DNA of 64,000 nucleotides from DAIDKA01 sp963726995 (GTDB lineage Bacteria; Pseudomonadota; Gammaproteobacteria; Steroidobacterales; Steroidobacteraceae), in contig CAVSEP010000004.1 in NCBI GenBank assembly GCA_963726995.1, positions 1 to 64,000 on the forward strand. The letters run 5' to 3'. The notes under the pieces are model-generated. The model saw only the letters and a list, made by a program, of their open reading frames with translations, was not told the DNA's origin and did not search any database. Of this stretch, positions 1 through 9,325 are shown piece after piece. How positions within the stretch are numbered: the first letter of the stretch is position 1; every line of letters begins with the position of its first letter. Made by a program: the position numbers and the translations under genes.

Positions 1-21
1 CCAACCTACCCGGAGGCCATC

Positions 22-417
22 ATGAAACTGATCCTGACCGCTGCCCTCATCGCCCTCACGCTGCCGTTGGCGGCTGCCGAACCCCAAGCTGCCAGGCCTG
101 CCGCCCGCCCGCCCAACACCGACACGATGGTGGTGAAGTTCCGGGCCAAGCCGGGCAAGAGCGAGGAAATGAAGGCCTTCTGGCTCGAGATGCAGAAGGA
201 GGTGGCCCGCAGCGAGCCCGGCAACGCGCAGTACGACCTGCTGGTCATGGCGGGCGATCCAGCGGTCTACGTGATCATCGAACGTTACAAGGATGCTGCC
301 GCCGTCGCGGCCCACGGCCAGAGCGAGCGGGCAAAGGCGATGTTCGGCAAGCTCGGCGAGCTGATGGACGGCGCACCCCAGGCCGACTACATGCAGCTGA
401 TCAGTGCGAAGAAGTAG
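22..417 (+). CDS. Secreted antibiotic-biosynthesis-monooxygenase (ABM) fold protein
   Basis: A 131-residue protein with a Sec signal peptide (hydrophobic stretch at residues 3-18, Ala-rich cleavage region) followed by a short Pro/Ala linker and one ABM-type ferredoxin-like domain (about residues 35-128). Visible hallmarks are the opening beta strand MVVKFRAKPGK, a long amphipathic helix, and the VIIERYKDAAAVAAH strand-turn-helix. ABM/YgiN-type proteins are small dimeric oxygenases acting on quinols or aromatic compounds, or simply binding them. The exported form is less usual, and the substrate cannot be read from sequence. The start is supported by a GGAGG ribosome site 6-7 bases upstream. 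The gene converges on the G8 genes and shares their terminator. Confidence 0.8.
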   Translation: MKLILTAALIALTLPLAAAEPQAARPAARPPNTDTMVVKFRAKPGKSEEMKAFWLEMQKEVARSEPGNAQYDLLVMAGDPAVYVIIERYKDAAAVAAHGQSERAKAMFGKLGELMDGAPQADYMQLISAKK

Positions 418-460
418 GAACGCCTCGAGGCTTTGAACTGACCATCCGCCTTGCAAAAAA

Positions 461-487
461 AAGCCCCCGGCTTGCGCAGGGGGCTTT
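461..487. terminator. Bidirectional rho-independent terminator
   Basis: An inverted repeat, AAGCCCCC paired with GGGGGCTT around a GC-rich loop, has an A-tract on the left (T-tract on the minus strand) and TTTGTT on the right. It lies between the stop of the ABM gene and the stop of the minus-strand G8 gene, so it can end transcription from both sides. The minus-strand reading, with eight T, is the stronger of the two. Confidence 0.85.
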
Positions 488-509
488 GTTCCGCTCGCGA
501 AAAAGCTAC

Positions 510-3170
510 CTATCGGCTTACCGTGATGCTGGCTTGAGTATCCAACGGACCAAACTGATCCATGCCAATGCCCTTGGGGGCGGTCGGGATTACCAGTTTC
601 ACCCAGACGGCATCCGGACCCTTGAAATACGAAGTCTCGGTCGCCTTGCGCAGCGCGTCGATGTTGTCCTGCTGCTTCCCGGAGGTCGCGTTGGCGAAAC
701 CCGGCAGCTCGAACACGACCCATGAGCCTTTGGCCATTTCGGATAAGCTGATGGCAACTTCCGGTCTTTCGGTCTTCACACGGATCTCGGTACCGGCGCG
801 CACAGTGCTCTGATTGGCTGTGATCTTGAAGTCCTTGCCTTTGCGGCTCAGGACAATTGGCAGTTGAGGAGCGGCCGCCCGCGCAGGCGGAGGCCCAGCC
901 GGCCGCGCAGGCGCAGCCGCCCGCAAAGCAACATCTTTCAGCGCAAGACCGGCACCGCTCGTGGGTCCGGGCCTCCTGATGCTGAACTGCACGCGTCCGA
1001 TATCACCCTTGCACACCGCGGCATTCCAGGTGGGATGAATCTCGCAGGTGTCGTCCGTGGCGACGCCGTCGTTCTCGCCGTCGTGAATCAGAGCATAGGA
1101 ATCAGGGATGCCGGTCGTCGATCCGTCCAGATCGTGGATCGCCGCGGTCCGGTAGGCCGAACCACTCCGGTTGTCACTGTCGAACCTGGGGTCGATCTTC
1201 GGGAAATACACGGGCTTCGCATTGATGTATTTCGCACGCGTTACGGTATTTTCGGTGGTAACCCCGGCGCCCGTAAACAACAGCCAGGTAAGCGCTCCGG
1301 ATCCGCGCTGTTTGTTGTCCTGGAAATTCACGAATGTCGTGTTGACTATGTCATGGCGATAATCGTAGTACTCGTAGGCGTGGATCGGGTAGTCAGGAAT
1401 CAGGCGTTTCGGCAGGCTGCGGCCGTAGGCCTTTTCTTCCGGCGTTACGGGGTTGCCGATGTTGTCGGTTTCGCCCACGAACAGGGAATCGACCACCAGT
1501 GAGGTAAATGTGTCAGCGCCGAAGGAACCCGTTGAACTCGTGAACCCGATGGCATTGTCCGCCGCCTTGAAGTTCCGGAACACGTGCAGCTCGCCGCGAC
1601 TCCAGGCGCCGCCATTGCGGTTCTTGTAAGCGGTGAGATTCTCGAGCAGCGATTCCACGCTCTTGCTGTTTTCGTCAGCGGGATTTTCCTTGGCGATGTG
1701 CGAGGGGCCGGCCAACCCGAAGACGTTTTCCAGATTGATGTTCCGGTCCAGCATGAACCCGTCGAAGTTGGAGTGGGCAACGTTGCCCCTGAATTCCGCC
1801 ATCCTGGTTCGACGCGGCCAGATGGTCTGGCTGATCTCGGCGCCTGCGAACTGACCCTGCGGGTGCTCCGGCAACGACCACCAGAAGCCATTCTCATCGG
1901 AACCCGCTGCCACGTTGTCGATAAAGATGTTGTCCGGGTTGGTGATCCAGAACGCCGCCACGGTGTTGTCCGAAGGCAGTAGGGTGTCCTTGCCCGACAC
2001 GCTGGCTTGCCTCATGGCCTGGCGATTCTCGTACGCACTGCTGAGCTCTCCGTTTGGGGCGAGATTGTACGGGACGCAGGCCTTCGAGGTATGGCACTTG
2101 ATCTGGATGGCCAGGTTGTGCACGAACTGGTTGCCGTGCTCAATGCCGTCTTCCAGGAAGAAGCAGTGACCGACGATGTTGTAGGTCACGTTGTTCTCGA
2201 CACGCACGAAGTTCGTGCCGTGCACCGTCACGCAGCGGTTGTAGGTGTCGTGGATCGCCGAGTTCTTGATGTACTGGCCCTGTGCATCGCCGACCAGATG
2301 CCAGTGAATCGGGTAGCGGGCCAGCGTCAGGTTCTGGCCCATGCGGTTCAACTCGACGCCCTCGACGAACATCTTGCTCGACGGCATCGCCATGATGTGG
2401 CCGCCGAAGAAGGACTGTTCGGCATCGGCCGAAGCCTGGATCTTGATGTTGCGCGTCAGCATGGCCACTTCGCCGCGTTCATCCACGTTGAAGGTGATCT
2501 TGCCGAAGTGCATGAAGTCGAGCTTCTTGTCCAGCGTGATGTTGTTGCCGCTGATGGCGGCAATGGTGCGGCGCTCGGCCTGCCGTGGATCGAAATCGGT
2601 CGAGGCGAGGACGATCTCATCACCCACCTTCCAGCCCTTGGCATCCAGCACCTGGATCGAAGTGGCGCCGGCCTTGGCCGTGACGGACAGTTTGCTCCAG
2701 CTGTTGGTGGTGGAGCCATGCAGGTTCAGGGTGCCGCCCGAGAGCATGATTCCGCGGTCTCCCATGCCGCCCATGACGTCCTCGCCCTTCACGTGGTCGG
2801 TGAGGGTGATGGTCGCCTTGTGCGTGTGAGGGTGCCCCTCGCTGCCGATGGCCAGCTCCCCGTGCAGCATGATCCATTCGGTGGTCAGCTCCAGATCCGC
2901 GTCGTCCGAGAAGCTCAGCTTGCCGTCGATCGACAGACCATCCAGCGGCGGTGGACTCACGTCCAGCACGACGTCCTTGTCTTTGCTGATCGTCGGCTTG
3001 TCGCCCGCCACCGGCACCTTGTGGTTCGGCCAGGTGGCCGGATCCGACCAGCGCGTCGGCTGGGCCAGCGGCACCTTGGCTTCCTCGGCATTTGCGCCAG
3101 CACACAGGCTGGTGAGCGCCAATGCGGGAAGAAGCGACGTAATCAGGAACGAACAATTCCTTCGGCTCAT
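510..3170 (-). CDS. Secreted G8-domain / CEMIP-like beta-helix protein, copy A
   Basis: An 886-residue exported protein. Order: Sec signal peptide (1-28, cleavage after ANA); G8 domain (about 38-165, opening WSDPATWP, then paired Gly and beta strands); long right-handed beta-helix (about 170-690); Ala/Pro-rich linker (about 750-785); and an unrecognised C-terminal domain of about 100 residues ending VSR. The helix carries the block YPIHWH (286-291), CVTVHG (313-318) and HCFFLEDGIEHGN (335-347), which I recall as the signature stretch of animal CEMIP and CEMIP2/TMEM2, proteins linked to hyaluronan depolymerisation. Polysaccharide binding or cleavage outside the cell is therefore a reasonable inference; substrate and catalytic residues are not assignable. 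It lies 23 bp downstream of copy B on the same strand, so the two are probably co-transcribed. Confidence 0.88.
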   Translation of the reverse strand: MSRRNCSFLITSLLPALALTSLCAGANAEEAKVPLAQPTRWSDPATWPNHKVPVAGDKPTISKDKDVVLDVSPPPLDGLSIDGKLSFSDDADLELTTEWIMLHGELAIGSEGHPHTHKATITLTDHVKGEDVMGGMGDRGIMLSGGTLNLHGSTTNSWSKLSVTAKAGATSIQVLDAKGWKVGDEIVLASTDFDPRQAERRTIAAISGNNITLDKKLDFMHFGKITFNVDERGEVAMLTRNIKIQASADAEQSFFGGHIMAMPSSKMFVEGVELNRMGQNLTLARYPIHWHLVGDAQGQYIKNSAIHDTYNRCVTVHGTNFVRVENNVTYNIVGHCFFLEDGIEHGNQFVHNLAIQIKCHTSKACVPYNLAPNGELSSAYENRQAMRQASVSGKDTLLPSDNTVAAFWITNPDNIFIDNVAAGSDENGFWWSLPEHPQGQFAGAEISQTIWPRRTRMAEFRGNVAHSNFDGFMLDRNINLENVFGLAGPSHIAKENPADENSKSVESLLENLTAYKNRNGGAWSRGELHVFRNFKAADNAIGFTSSTGSFGADTFTSLVVDSLFVGETDNIGNPVTPEEKAYGRSLPKRLIPDYPIHAYEYYDYRHDIVNTTFVNFQDNKQRGSGALTWLLFTGAGVTTENTVTRAKYINAKPVYFPKIDPRFDSDNRSGSAYRTAAIHDLDGSTTGIPDSYALIHDGENDGVATDDTCEIHPTWNAAVCKGDIGRVQFSIRRPGPTSGAGLALKDVALRAAAPARPAGPPPARAAAPQLPIVLSRKGKDFKITANQSTVRAGTEIRVKTERPEVAISLSEMAKGSWVVFELPGFANATSGKQQDNIDALRKATETSYFKGPDAVWVKLVIPTAPKGIGMDQFGPLDTQASITVSR

Positions 3171-3193
3171 GACATCAACCTCGCAAGATATAG

Positions 3194-5875
3194 CTACCGG
3201 TTGATACTCGCTATCGCAGGTACCTGTCGGCTTACCGTTATGGTGGCTTGCATAACCGTCGGACGAATTGGCAGGGCCGGATCCTGGGGGACTACCAGCT
3301 TGACCCAGAGGTCATCCTTATCCCGGAAATACGATGTCTCGGTCGCCTTGCGCAATGCGTCCATGCTGTCCTGCTTCGTCCCGGAGGCTGCGTTGGAGAA
3401 ACCAGGCAGTTCAAACAGGACCCATGAGTCTTTGTTCATTTCACTCAGACTGAGAGAGACTTCGGGTCTTTCTGTTTTCACCCGGATCTGCGTGCCGGCG
3501 CGCACGGTACTCTGGTTGCCGGTGATCTTGAAATCCTTGCCATTGCGAACAAGAACGATGGGCAGCTCGGCAGGACCGCCGGCCCCTGCTCTCGCACGCG
3601 CTGTAGCCGCCGCCGCGATCTGTTGCGCCGGCCCCGCACCAGGGCCTGCATTGCCAGCCAAGGGAGCCCTGGCTTGGATGCCAGCGCGAAAATACAGGCG
3701 TCCGACATCACCCGTGCACACAGCGGCGTTCCAGGTGGGATGAATCACGCAGGTGTCGTCCGTGGCGACGCTGTCGTTCTCGCCATCGTTGAGCAGAACA
3801 TAGGAGTTGGGAATGCCGGTCGTCGATCCGTCCAGATCGTGGATCGCCAAGGTCCGGTAGGCCACACCACCCCGATTGTCATTGTCGAATCTGGGATTGA
3901 TCTTGGGGAAGTACACCGGCTTGGCATTGATGTATTTCGCCCGCGTGACGGTGTTTTCGGTAGTGACGCCGGAGCTTGTGAACAACAGCCAGGAAAGCGC
4001 GCCTGATCCGCGCTGTTTGTTGTCCTTGAAATTCACGAATGTCGTGTTCGCCACGTCAACACGGTAGTCGTAGTACTCGTAGCCGCGGATCGGGAAGTCC
4101 GGAATCAGGCGTTTCGGCAGGCTGCGGCCGTAGGCCTTTTCTTCTGGCGTCACGGGGTTGCCGATGTTGTCGGTTTCGCCCACGAACAGCGAATCCACCA
4201 CCAGTGAGGTAAATTTGTCAGCGCCGAAGGAACCGGATGAATGCGTGAAGCCTATGGCATTGTCCGCAGTCTTCAGGTTCCTGTAGATGTGCCGCTCGCC
4301 GCGGCCCCAGACGCCGCCATTGCGGTTCTTGTAAGCGGTGAGATTCTCGAGGAGTGAATCCACACTCGGGCTGTTGTTGTCAGCGGGATTCTCCTTGGGC
4401 ATGTGCGAGGGGCCGGCCAACCCGAAGGTGTTATCCAGATTGATGTTCCGGTCCAGCATGAACCCGTCGAAGTTGGAGTGGGCAACGTTGCCCCTGAATT
4501 CCGCCATCCTGGTTCGACGCGGCCAGATGGTCTGGCTGATCTCGGCGCCTGCGAACTGACCTTGCGGGTGCTCCGGCAACGACCACCAGAAGCCATTCTC
4601 ATCGGAACCCGCAGCCACGTTGTCGATAAAGATGTTGTCCGGATTGGTGATCCAGAACGCCGCCACGGTGTTGTCCGAAGGCAGCAGGGTGTCCTTGCCG
4701 GAAAAGCTGGCTTTCCGGAATTCCAGGCGATTCTCGTACGTGTAGCTGTTCTCTCCGTTTGCGGCAAGATTGGTAGGGGCGCAGGCCTTCGAGGTATGGC
4801 ACTTGATCTGGATGGCCAGGTTGTGCACGAACTGGTTGCCGTGCTCAATGCCGTCTTCCAGGAAGAAGCAGTGACCGACGATGTTGTAGGTCACGTTGTT
4901 CTCGACACGCACGAAGTTCGTGCCGTGCACCGTCACGCAGCGGTTGTAGGTGTCGTGGATCGCCGAGTTCTTGATGTACTGGCCCTGTGCATCGCCGACC
5001 AGATGCCAGTGAATCGGGTAGCGGGCCAGCGTCAGGTTCTGGCCCATGCGGTTCAACTCGACGCCCTCGACGAACATCTTGCTCGACGGCATCGCCATGA
5101 TGTGGCCGCCGAAGAAGGACTGTTCGGCATCGGCCGAAGCCTGGATCTTGATGTTGCGCGTCAGCATGGCCACTTCGCCGCGTTCATCCACGTTGAAGGT
5201 GATCTTGCCGAAGTGCATGAAGTCGAGCTTCTTGTCCAGCGTGATGTTGTTGCCGCTGATGGCGGCAATGGTGCGGCGCTCGGCCTGCCGTGGATCGAAA
5301 TCGGTCGAGGCGAGGACGATCTCGTCGCCCACCTTCCAGCCCTTGGCATCCAGCACCTGGATCGAAGTGGCGCCGGCCTTGGCCGTGACGGAAAGTTTGC
5401 TCCAGCTGTTGGTGGTGGAACCATGCAGGTTCAGGGTGCCGCCCGAGAGCATGATTCCGCGGTCTCCCATGCCGCCCATGACGTCCTCGCCCTTCACGTG
5501 ATCGGTGAGGGTGATGGTGGCCTTGTGCGTGTGAGGGTGCCCCTCGCTGCCGATGGCCAGCTCCCCGTGCAGCATGATCCACTCGGTGGTCAGTTCCAGA
5601 TCGGCGTCGTCCGAGAAGCTCAGCTTGCCATCGATCGACAGACCATCCAGCGGCGGTGGACTCACGTCCAGCACGACGTCCTTGTCTTTGCTGATCGTCG
5701 GCTTGTCGCCCGCCACCGGCACCTTGTGGTTCGGCCAGGTGGCCGGATCCGACCAGCGCGTCGGCTGGACCGCTTGGGCTTTCGCCTCCGGGGCTCCTTG
5801 GAAAGCCAACAGGATGACAAGGCCGGACGTTGCGAGCAGCGGCGCAACACAGAACGAGCGATATCGTCCCCTCAT
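3194..5875 (-). CDS. Secreted G8-domain / CEMIP-like beta-helix protein, copy B
   Basis: An 893-residue paralogue of copy A with the same architecture: signal peptide (1-33), G8 domain, beta-helix with YPIHWH and HCFFLEDGIEHGN, Ala/Gly-rich linker and C-terminal domain. I place the start at the ATG at 5875 (MRGRYRSF...), because a GAGGGGA ribosome site sits about 8 bases upstream; an in-frame start 7 codons earlier has none. About 330 residues from the G8 domain through HCFFLEDGIE are identical to copy A, with only about ten synonymous base differences, while the variable loop after KCHTSKAC, the linker and the C-terminal domain differ. The protein carries a 10-residue tail after the family's usual VSR end, because the TAG stop of copy A reads CAG here. 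First gene of a probable A/B operon. Confidence 0.87.
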   Translation of the reverse strand: MRGRYRSFCVAPLLATSGLVILLAFQGAPEAKAQAVQPTRWSDPATWPNHKVPVAGDKPTISKDKDVVLDVSPPPLDGLSIDGKLSFSDDADLELTTEWIMLHGELAIGSEGHPHTHKATITLTDHVKGEDVMGGMGDRGIMLSGGTLNLHGSTTNSWSKLSVTAKAGATSIQVLDAKGWKVGDEIVLASTDFDPRQAERRTIAAISGNNITLDKKLDFMHFGKITFNVDERGEVAMLTRNIKIQASADAEQSFFGGHIMAMPSSKMFVEGVELNRMGQNLTLARYPIHWHLVGDAQGQYIKNSAIHDTYNRCVTVHGTNFVRVENNVTYNIVGHCFFLEDGIEHGNQFVHNLAIQIKCHTSKACAPTNLAANGENSYTYENRLEFRKASFSGKDTLLPSDNTVAAFWITNPDNIFIDNVAAGSDENGFWWSLPEHPQGQFAGAEISQTIWPRRTRMAEFRGNVAHSNFDGFMLDRNINLDNTFGLAGPSHMPKENPADNNSPSVDSLLENLTAYKNRNGGVWGRGERHIYRNLKTADNAIGFTHSSGSFGADKFTSLVVDSLFVGETDNIGNPVTPEEKAYGRSLPKRLIPDFPIRGYEYYDYRVDVANTTFVNFKDNKQRGSGALSWLLFTSSGVTTENTVTRAKYINAKPVYFPKINPRFDNDNRGGVAYRTLAIHDLDGSTTGIPNSYVLLNDGENDSVATDDTCVIHPTWNAAVCTGDVGRLYFRAGIQARAPLAGNAGPGAGPAQQIAAAATARARAGAGGPAELPIVLVRNGKDFKITGNQSTVRAGTQIRVKTERPEVSLSLSEMNKDSWVLFELPGFSNAASGTKQDSMDALRKATETSYFRDKDDLWVKLVVPQDPALPIRPTVMQATITVSRQVPAIASINR

Positions 5876-6067
5876 GGCGTAGTCCCCTCTTATCATCAGA
5901 TGACACCGAATCTTGTAGGCACAGGATAATCTGATTTCCCGACGCCGGGCTATTCCAACGACCGCCTTCAGCGGGTAGCCTCGCCCTCTCGAACCAGCGC
6001 CGGAACCGCTGCTGCCGACCTACGTGCTAGGGCGCCCTGCGGAGGGCGGCCATTGAGAGATCAAAAA

Positions 6068-6093
6068 GGGCCTTGATTGCTAGAATCAGGCCC
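6068..6093. other. Hairpin in the leader of the cytochrome c gene
   Basis: GGGCCTTGATT and AATCAGGCCC form a near-perfect inverted repeat with one bulge around a 4-5 base loop, followed by CGTTTTC. It lies 25 bp before the cytochrome start. It could be a leader hairpin or a weak terminator for transcripts entering from the left; nothing decides between them. Confidence 0.4.
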
Positions 6094-6117
6094 CGTTTTC
6101 GGGAGACGCCCACGTCC

Positions 6118-6513
6118 ATGTCTGCGATCCGACCCTCCTGCCTGTTCGCACTGGCCGCCCTGATGGCGACAGTGGCCATTTATGCCGACGGGCTAAAGGG
6201 CGATGCCGCCGCCGGCAAAGCTCTCTTTACGTCGAGTTCCTGCCCGACCTGTCATGCGGTCACCAAGGACGACACTTCGAAGGTCGGCCCCAATCTCGTC
6301 GGCGTCGTGGGACGGCAGGCGGGCACCAAGAAGAGCCTCCTGGGCCCCAGCGAGAACATGAAGAAGTACGGGGTGATCTGGAGCGCCGAGACCCTGGATG
6401 AATTCCTGACCAACCCCAGCGCCAAGGTGCCGGGCACGCCGATGGCAGGGATCCTGCCTGACCCGCAGCAGCGCGCCGACGTCATCGCCTTCCTCTCAAC
6501 GCTGAAGGAGTGA
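6118..6513 (+). CDS. Periplasmic class I c-type cytochrome
   Basis: A 131-residue monohaem cytochrome c. The preferred start is MSAIRPS, giving a normal signal peptide (about residues 1-23, ending near YADG); an upstream in-frame ATG at 6073 would add an Arg-rich extension and lies in the leader hairpin region. The haem-binding motif CPTCH follows closely. GPNLVGVVGRQAG is the usual segment after the haem site, and GTPMAGI supplies the likely Met sixth ligand. The C-terminal helix ends RADVIAFLSTLKE, typical of the mitochondrial-like family. It probably shuttles electrons in the periplasm, but no partner oxidase or dehydrogenase is adjacent. Confidence 0.9.
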   Translation: MSAIRPSCLFALAALMATVAIYADGLKGDAAAGKALFTSSSCPTCHAVTKDDTSKVGPNLVGVVGRQAGTKKSLLGPSENMKKYGVIWSAETLDEFLTNPSAKVPGTPMAGILPDPQQRADVIAFLSTLKE

Positions 6514-6546
6514 CGGGGTCCCTGGGGACGCTGACGCTCTCAGGTC

Positions 6547-7701
6547 CTACCGCGGTTTGGGGCGATAGTCGCGCCAAACCCACTCGAGCGCCTCGGGGAG
6601 AGTCTGTTCCCGTACCTTGCGATCGCAGTGCCCGGCGTCCAGCGCGAACGTGTACTGATAGGCGTAATGTTTGCTCTTGAGCGCCGCCGCCATCCGGTGA
6701 TTGGCGATGACCCAATCATGCATGTCGTCCCGCATGATGTTGGGGTTGTACAGGTCGCGATCGCCGACCTGCATCCAGATCCGGATGGGCTTGGCGGGTG
6801 AACCGGGAATCAGCCTCTCGTGATAGTCCCACGCGCCGCCTGAGTCGTCCGGATTGAACGGCCACTGCTGGTTCACGAACGTCCCGCTGTAGCTGATCAC
6901 CCGGTGGTACCACTCGGGATGGAACCACGCCATCGTGAACGCCGCCGCCGCACCGGAGCTGCACCCCATGGCGGCACGCGCGTCCGGATCGTGGGACAGC
7001 GTGACGCCGTAGCGCTTCTGCACATGCGGCAGCACCTCACGCTCGATGAACTGCGCAAACTTTCCGGACAGCGTGTCGTATTCCAGTCCTCGCTCGCTGC
7101 CCTGCGCATCGCCCCCGCCGTTCTGGATCAGGATCGCGACCATCGGGGGAACTCGATGCTGCGCAATCAGGTTGTCGAGCACCTGCGGCACGCTCATGTC
7201 GGGGTCATCCAGCTTTGGTCCATCGTGGACGACGATGAAGGGGATCGAGGTACCGGCCTTGTATCTGGCCGGAATGTAGACGGTGATGGCCCGCTCCCAG
7301 GACTGCGGATGCGTCTCGACTTTCAGCGTCCTGGGGTTGTTCGGATCGAGGGTGCCGAAGACGGCGCGTGCCACTCCTGGATAGAAGCTGCTGTCCTTCG
7401 ACTCCATGACGAACTGCTGCACGGAGCCGGTCGGCACGCCCGCCACTTTGCTCAGCTCAGGAGCGGGTCGGTAATCCGGTCCGATCAGGAAGTCGCCATT
7501 GCGATCGGCGGGCGCGCTCATGCCGGCAGCGGCATGGCTCGCCCCTGGGCTCCGGGCGCCGACGACGGTCCAATGCGGCGCACCCGGGCCATCCGGTGCG
7601 CGCGTCGGCGGAGGCGCGGGAGCCTGGCACATCCCCGACTTCGCGCCCGAGAGTGCGCCGATGATCGCCAGCGCCAGGAGGGGTAGATGAACCTTTCGCA
7701 T
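6547..7701 (-). CDS. Exported enterochelin-esterase-like alpha/beta hydrolase
   Basis: A 384-residue protein with a signal peptide (1-25) and Pro-rich spacer, then an esterase-D/Fes-type alpha/beta hydrolase domain. The nucleophile elbow GCSSG (Ser248), QVGDRD (candidate Asp at 314 or 316) and AGHCD (His358) give a plausible Ser-Asp-His triad. ITVYIPARYKAGTSIPFIVVHDG is the usual opening of this family; it lacks a clear carbohydrate-binding domain. The likely role is hydrolysis of an ester (acyl or feruloyl type, or a siderophore ester) in the periplasm or outside the cell; the family does not fix the substrate. Start supported by GGGA upstream. It is divergent from the TonB-C-domain gene across about 535 bp. 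Confidence 0.8.
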   Translation of the reverse strand: MRKVHLPLLALAIIGALSGAKSGMCQAPAPPPTRAPDGPGAPHWTVVGARSPGASHAAAGMSAPADRNGDFLIGPDYRPAPELSKVAGVPTGSVQQFVMESKDSSFYPGVARAVFGTLDPNNPRTLKVETHPQSWERAITVYIPARYKAGTSIPFIVVHDGPKLDDPDMSVPQVLDNLIAQHRVPPMVAILIQNGGGDAQGSERGLEYDTLSGKFAQFIEREVLPHVQKRYGVTLSHDPDARAAMGCSSGAAAAFTMAWFHPEWYHRVISYSGTFVNQQWPFNPDDSGGAWDYHERLIPGSPAKPIRIWMQVGDRDLYNPNIMRDDMHDWVIANHRMAAALKSKHYAYQYTFALDAGHCDRKVREQTLPEALEWVWRDYRPKPR

Positions 7702-8236
7702 GGATGTCCCTTCAGATCGAGGCTACCGGTCTCCTGATCAGCGTCGTGGCGAACGGGCGAGACGCCCCCAGAGGTTCGGGGGCCCCGGCTCATCTTGTAC
7801 TTGCACCTTAGCGGCTGACCACCCGGCTCGTTCCGCCCGTCGGGGACCTATGCCTCCGTCGGTGGAGTTATACCAGGCCTTCACGGGCGCAGCCCTATTT
7901 ATGAAATGCTCAACGCTGACGGCGTAGCGTGTCCAAACGGTACGCCGTATCGCCGATTCTCCATCGCTTGTAGCAATTCCCTCGGATGCGCGGTCACGAA
8001 AATCAGCAGATTCCGATGGCACTTGCTGCCCCCGATCGACGCTCCGGCGGAGCGCGCGATCTGACATCCGAAATCGACTTCTGCACTCTTTCCTTCCGTT
8101 GCGCCCTGTCAGGGGTTTGCCGCTGTGCGCTCACTGTAACTTCAGCTGGCGCCGTAACTCGGGCCTGTTAATTCGGATTGCACCGGTGCATGATCCGAAT
8201 CCCGATGAGAATAGAATACGCTCAGCAAGGCGTGTG
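7702..8236. other. Divergent intergenic region
   Basis: A 535-bp gap between the divergently transcribed esterase and TonB-C-domain genes. Open frames on both strands here lack ribosome sites and recognisable protein features. It presumably holds both promoters; I found no convincing operator or RNA gene. Confidence 0.4.
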
Positions 8237-9325
8237 ATGGTTTCGTTCCCCAGTGCTGGCCTGTTTCAACGGGGAATGGCGACTTGCCTGATCGCGGCAT
8301 CCATACTTCGCGTCGGCGTGGCGGTGTCCGATACATCCTCCCGGGCGGAGGCCGGCAGCGCCCCGCAGCCCCAGAAAACGGTGGATGTCTTCGTTCCGCC
8401 TGCGGTGACCTTCCTCGGCGAGAATTATCCCGCTGGGGTCCACGCCGAGGGCTGGGTCTATGCCCTGGTGATGGTGGGCACTAACGGCAAGCCAATCGAC
8501 GCAACGATTCTAGAATCAAATGGTTACCCGGCCTTTGATGAGGAGGCCCTGCACGCCGTGATGCATGCAGATTTTCAGCCCGCGATGTTGAACGGGCGGC
8601 CGATTGTCTCCGCCTTTATCCGCAAGCAGTACTTTCTCCTGCCTCAGCCGTCGGGGAGGGACGGCTATGGCGAGAAGACCGCGCCCATATTTGCGCACGC
8701 CTTTGATGCGACGATGATGGCGATCAGGATGAATGACCGAGTGGCGGCGGATTCGGCCAAGGCGAAACTTCGCGTGACGAATCTTTTTGAAGACGCCCAT
8801 ATGGGGCTGGTGAATTACAGCTACGCGCTGCAATGGGGAGATGAGGGACAGGCGTTGGCGGGCATACGGCAGGCCATCTCTTCCGAGATTGCGCCGAAAT
8901 ACTTGTCCGCGGCAGAATTCAAGGATGCCCTGTTGGCCTGCATCAAGCTGGAGTTGAAGGCCCGCGACTATCCTTCAGCAATTCTCCATTGGCGAGTTGT
9001 GCAGCGGTCGTATAGCGATCATCAACTAGCCGAAGTGATGAAGCCGGTAGTGGATCGCCTGGCCAGGCTTTCCGTGGATGACTCGAAATATTATATCGAT
9101 GCAACCCTGCAGACAGACTCCTGGCACCAGACTCTATTCAAGAAACATTTCCGGATTCACGTCAATGATGGCTCAATCGCCCAGTTGAAGCTGTTCTGCA
9201 GCAGGGCTTATGCGACTCCCGAGTTTGATCAAACCACTGATTATTCAACACCCGAGAACGGTGGCGACTGCCTGCTTTATCTTAAGGGGACTTCAGGCAC
9301 GCACTTCACGCTGACGCAGTTTTGA
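8237..9325 (+). CDS. TonB C-terminal-domain protein with long C-terminal extension
   Basis: A 362-residue protein starting MVSFPSAGLFQRG; the open frame extends upstream but that part is low-quality sequence without a ribosome site. Residues about 1-30 look like a signal or anchor segment. Residues about 60-140 form a TonB_C fold: GWVYALVMVGTNGKPIDATILESNGYPAFDEEALHAV is the typical beta-alpha-beta core, in which a partner is gripped by the strand. The following ~220 residues are helical, possibly TPR-like, and not recognised. There is no Pro-rich periplasm-spanning region or classical TonB N-terminus, so this may be a periplasmic TonB-domain protein rather than a true energy transducer. No ExbB/ExbD or receptor gene is adjacent. 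Confidence 0.65.
   Translation: MVSFPSAGLFQRGMATCLIAASILRVGVAVSDTSSRAEAGSAPQPQKTVDVFVPPAVTFLGENYPAGVHAEGWVYALVMVGTNGKPIDATILESNGYPAFDEEALHAVMHADFQPAMLNGRPIVSAFIRKQYFLLPQPSGRDGYGEKTAPIFAHAFDATMMAIRMNDRVAADSAKAKLRVTNLFEDAHMGLVNYSYALQWGDEGQALAGIRQAISSEIAPKYLSAAEFKDALLACIKLELKARDYPSAILHWRVVQRSYSDHQLAEVMKPVVDRLARLSVDDSKYYIDATLQTDSWHQTLFKKHFRIHVNDGSIAQLKLFCSRAYATPEFDQTTDYSTPENGGDCLLYLKGTSGTHFTLTQF

Noticed and set aside
2007..3743. Long plus-strand open frames antisense to the G8 genes (also 4403-5929, and 22981 up to 23820)
   Set aside because: They lie opposite strongly supported genes, have His/Val/Arg/Asp-biased composition from antisense GC-rich codons, no signal or domain, and no ribosome site.
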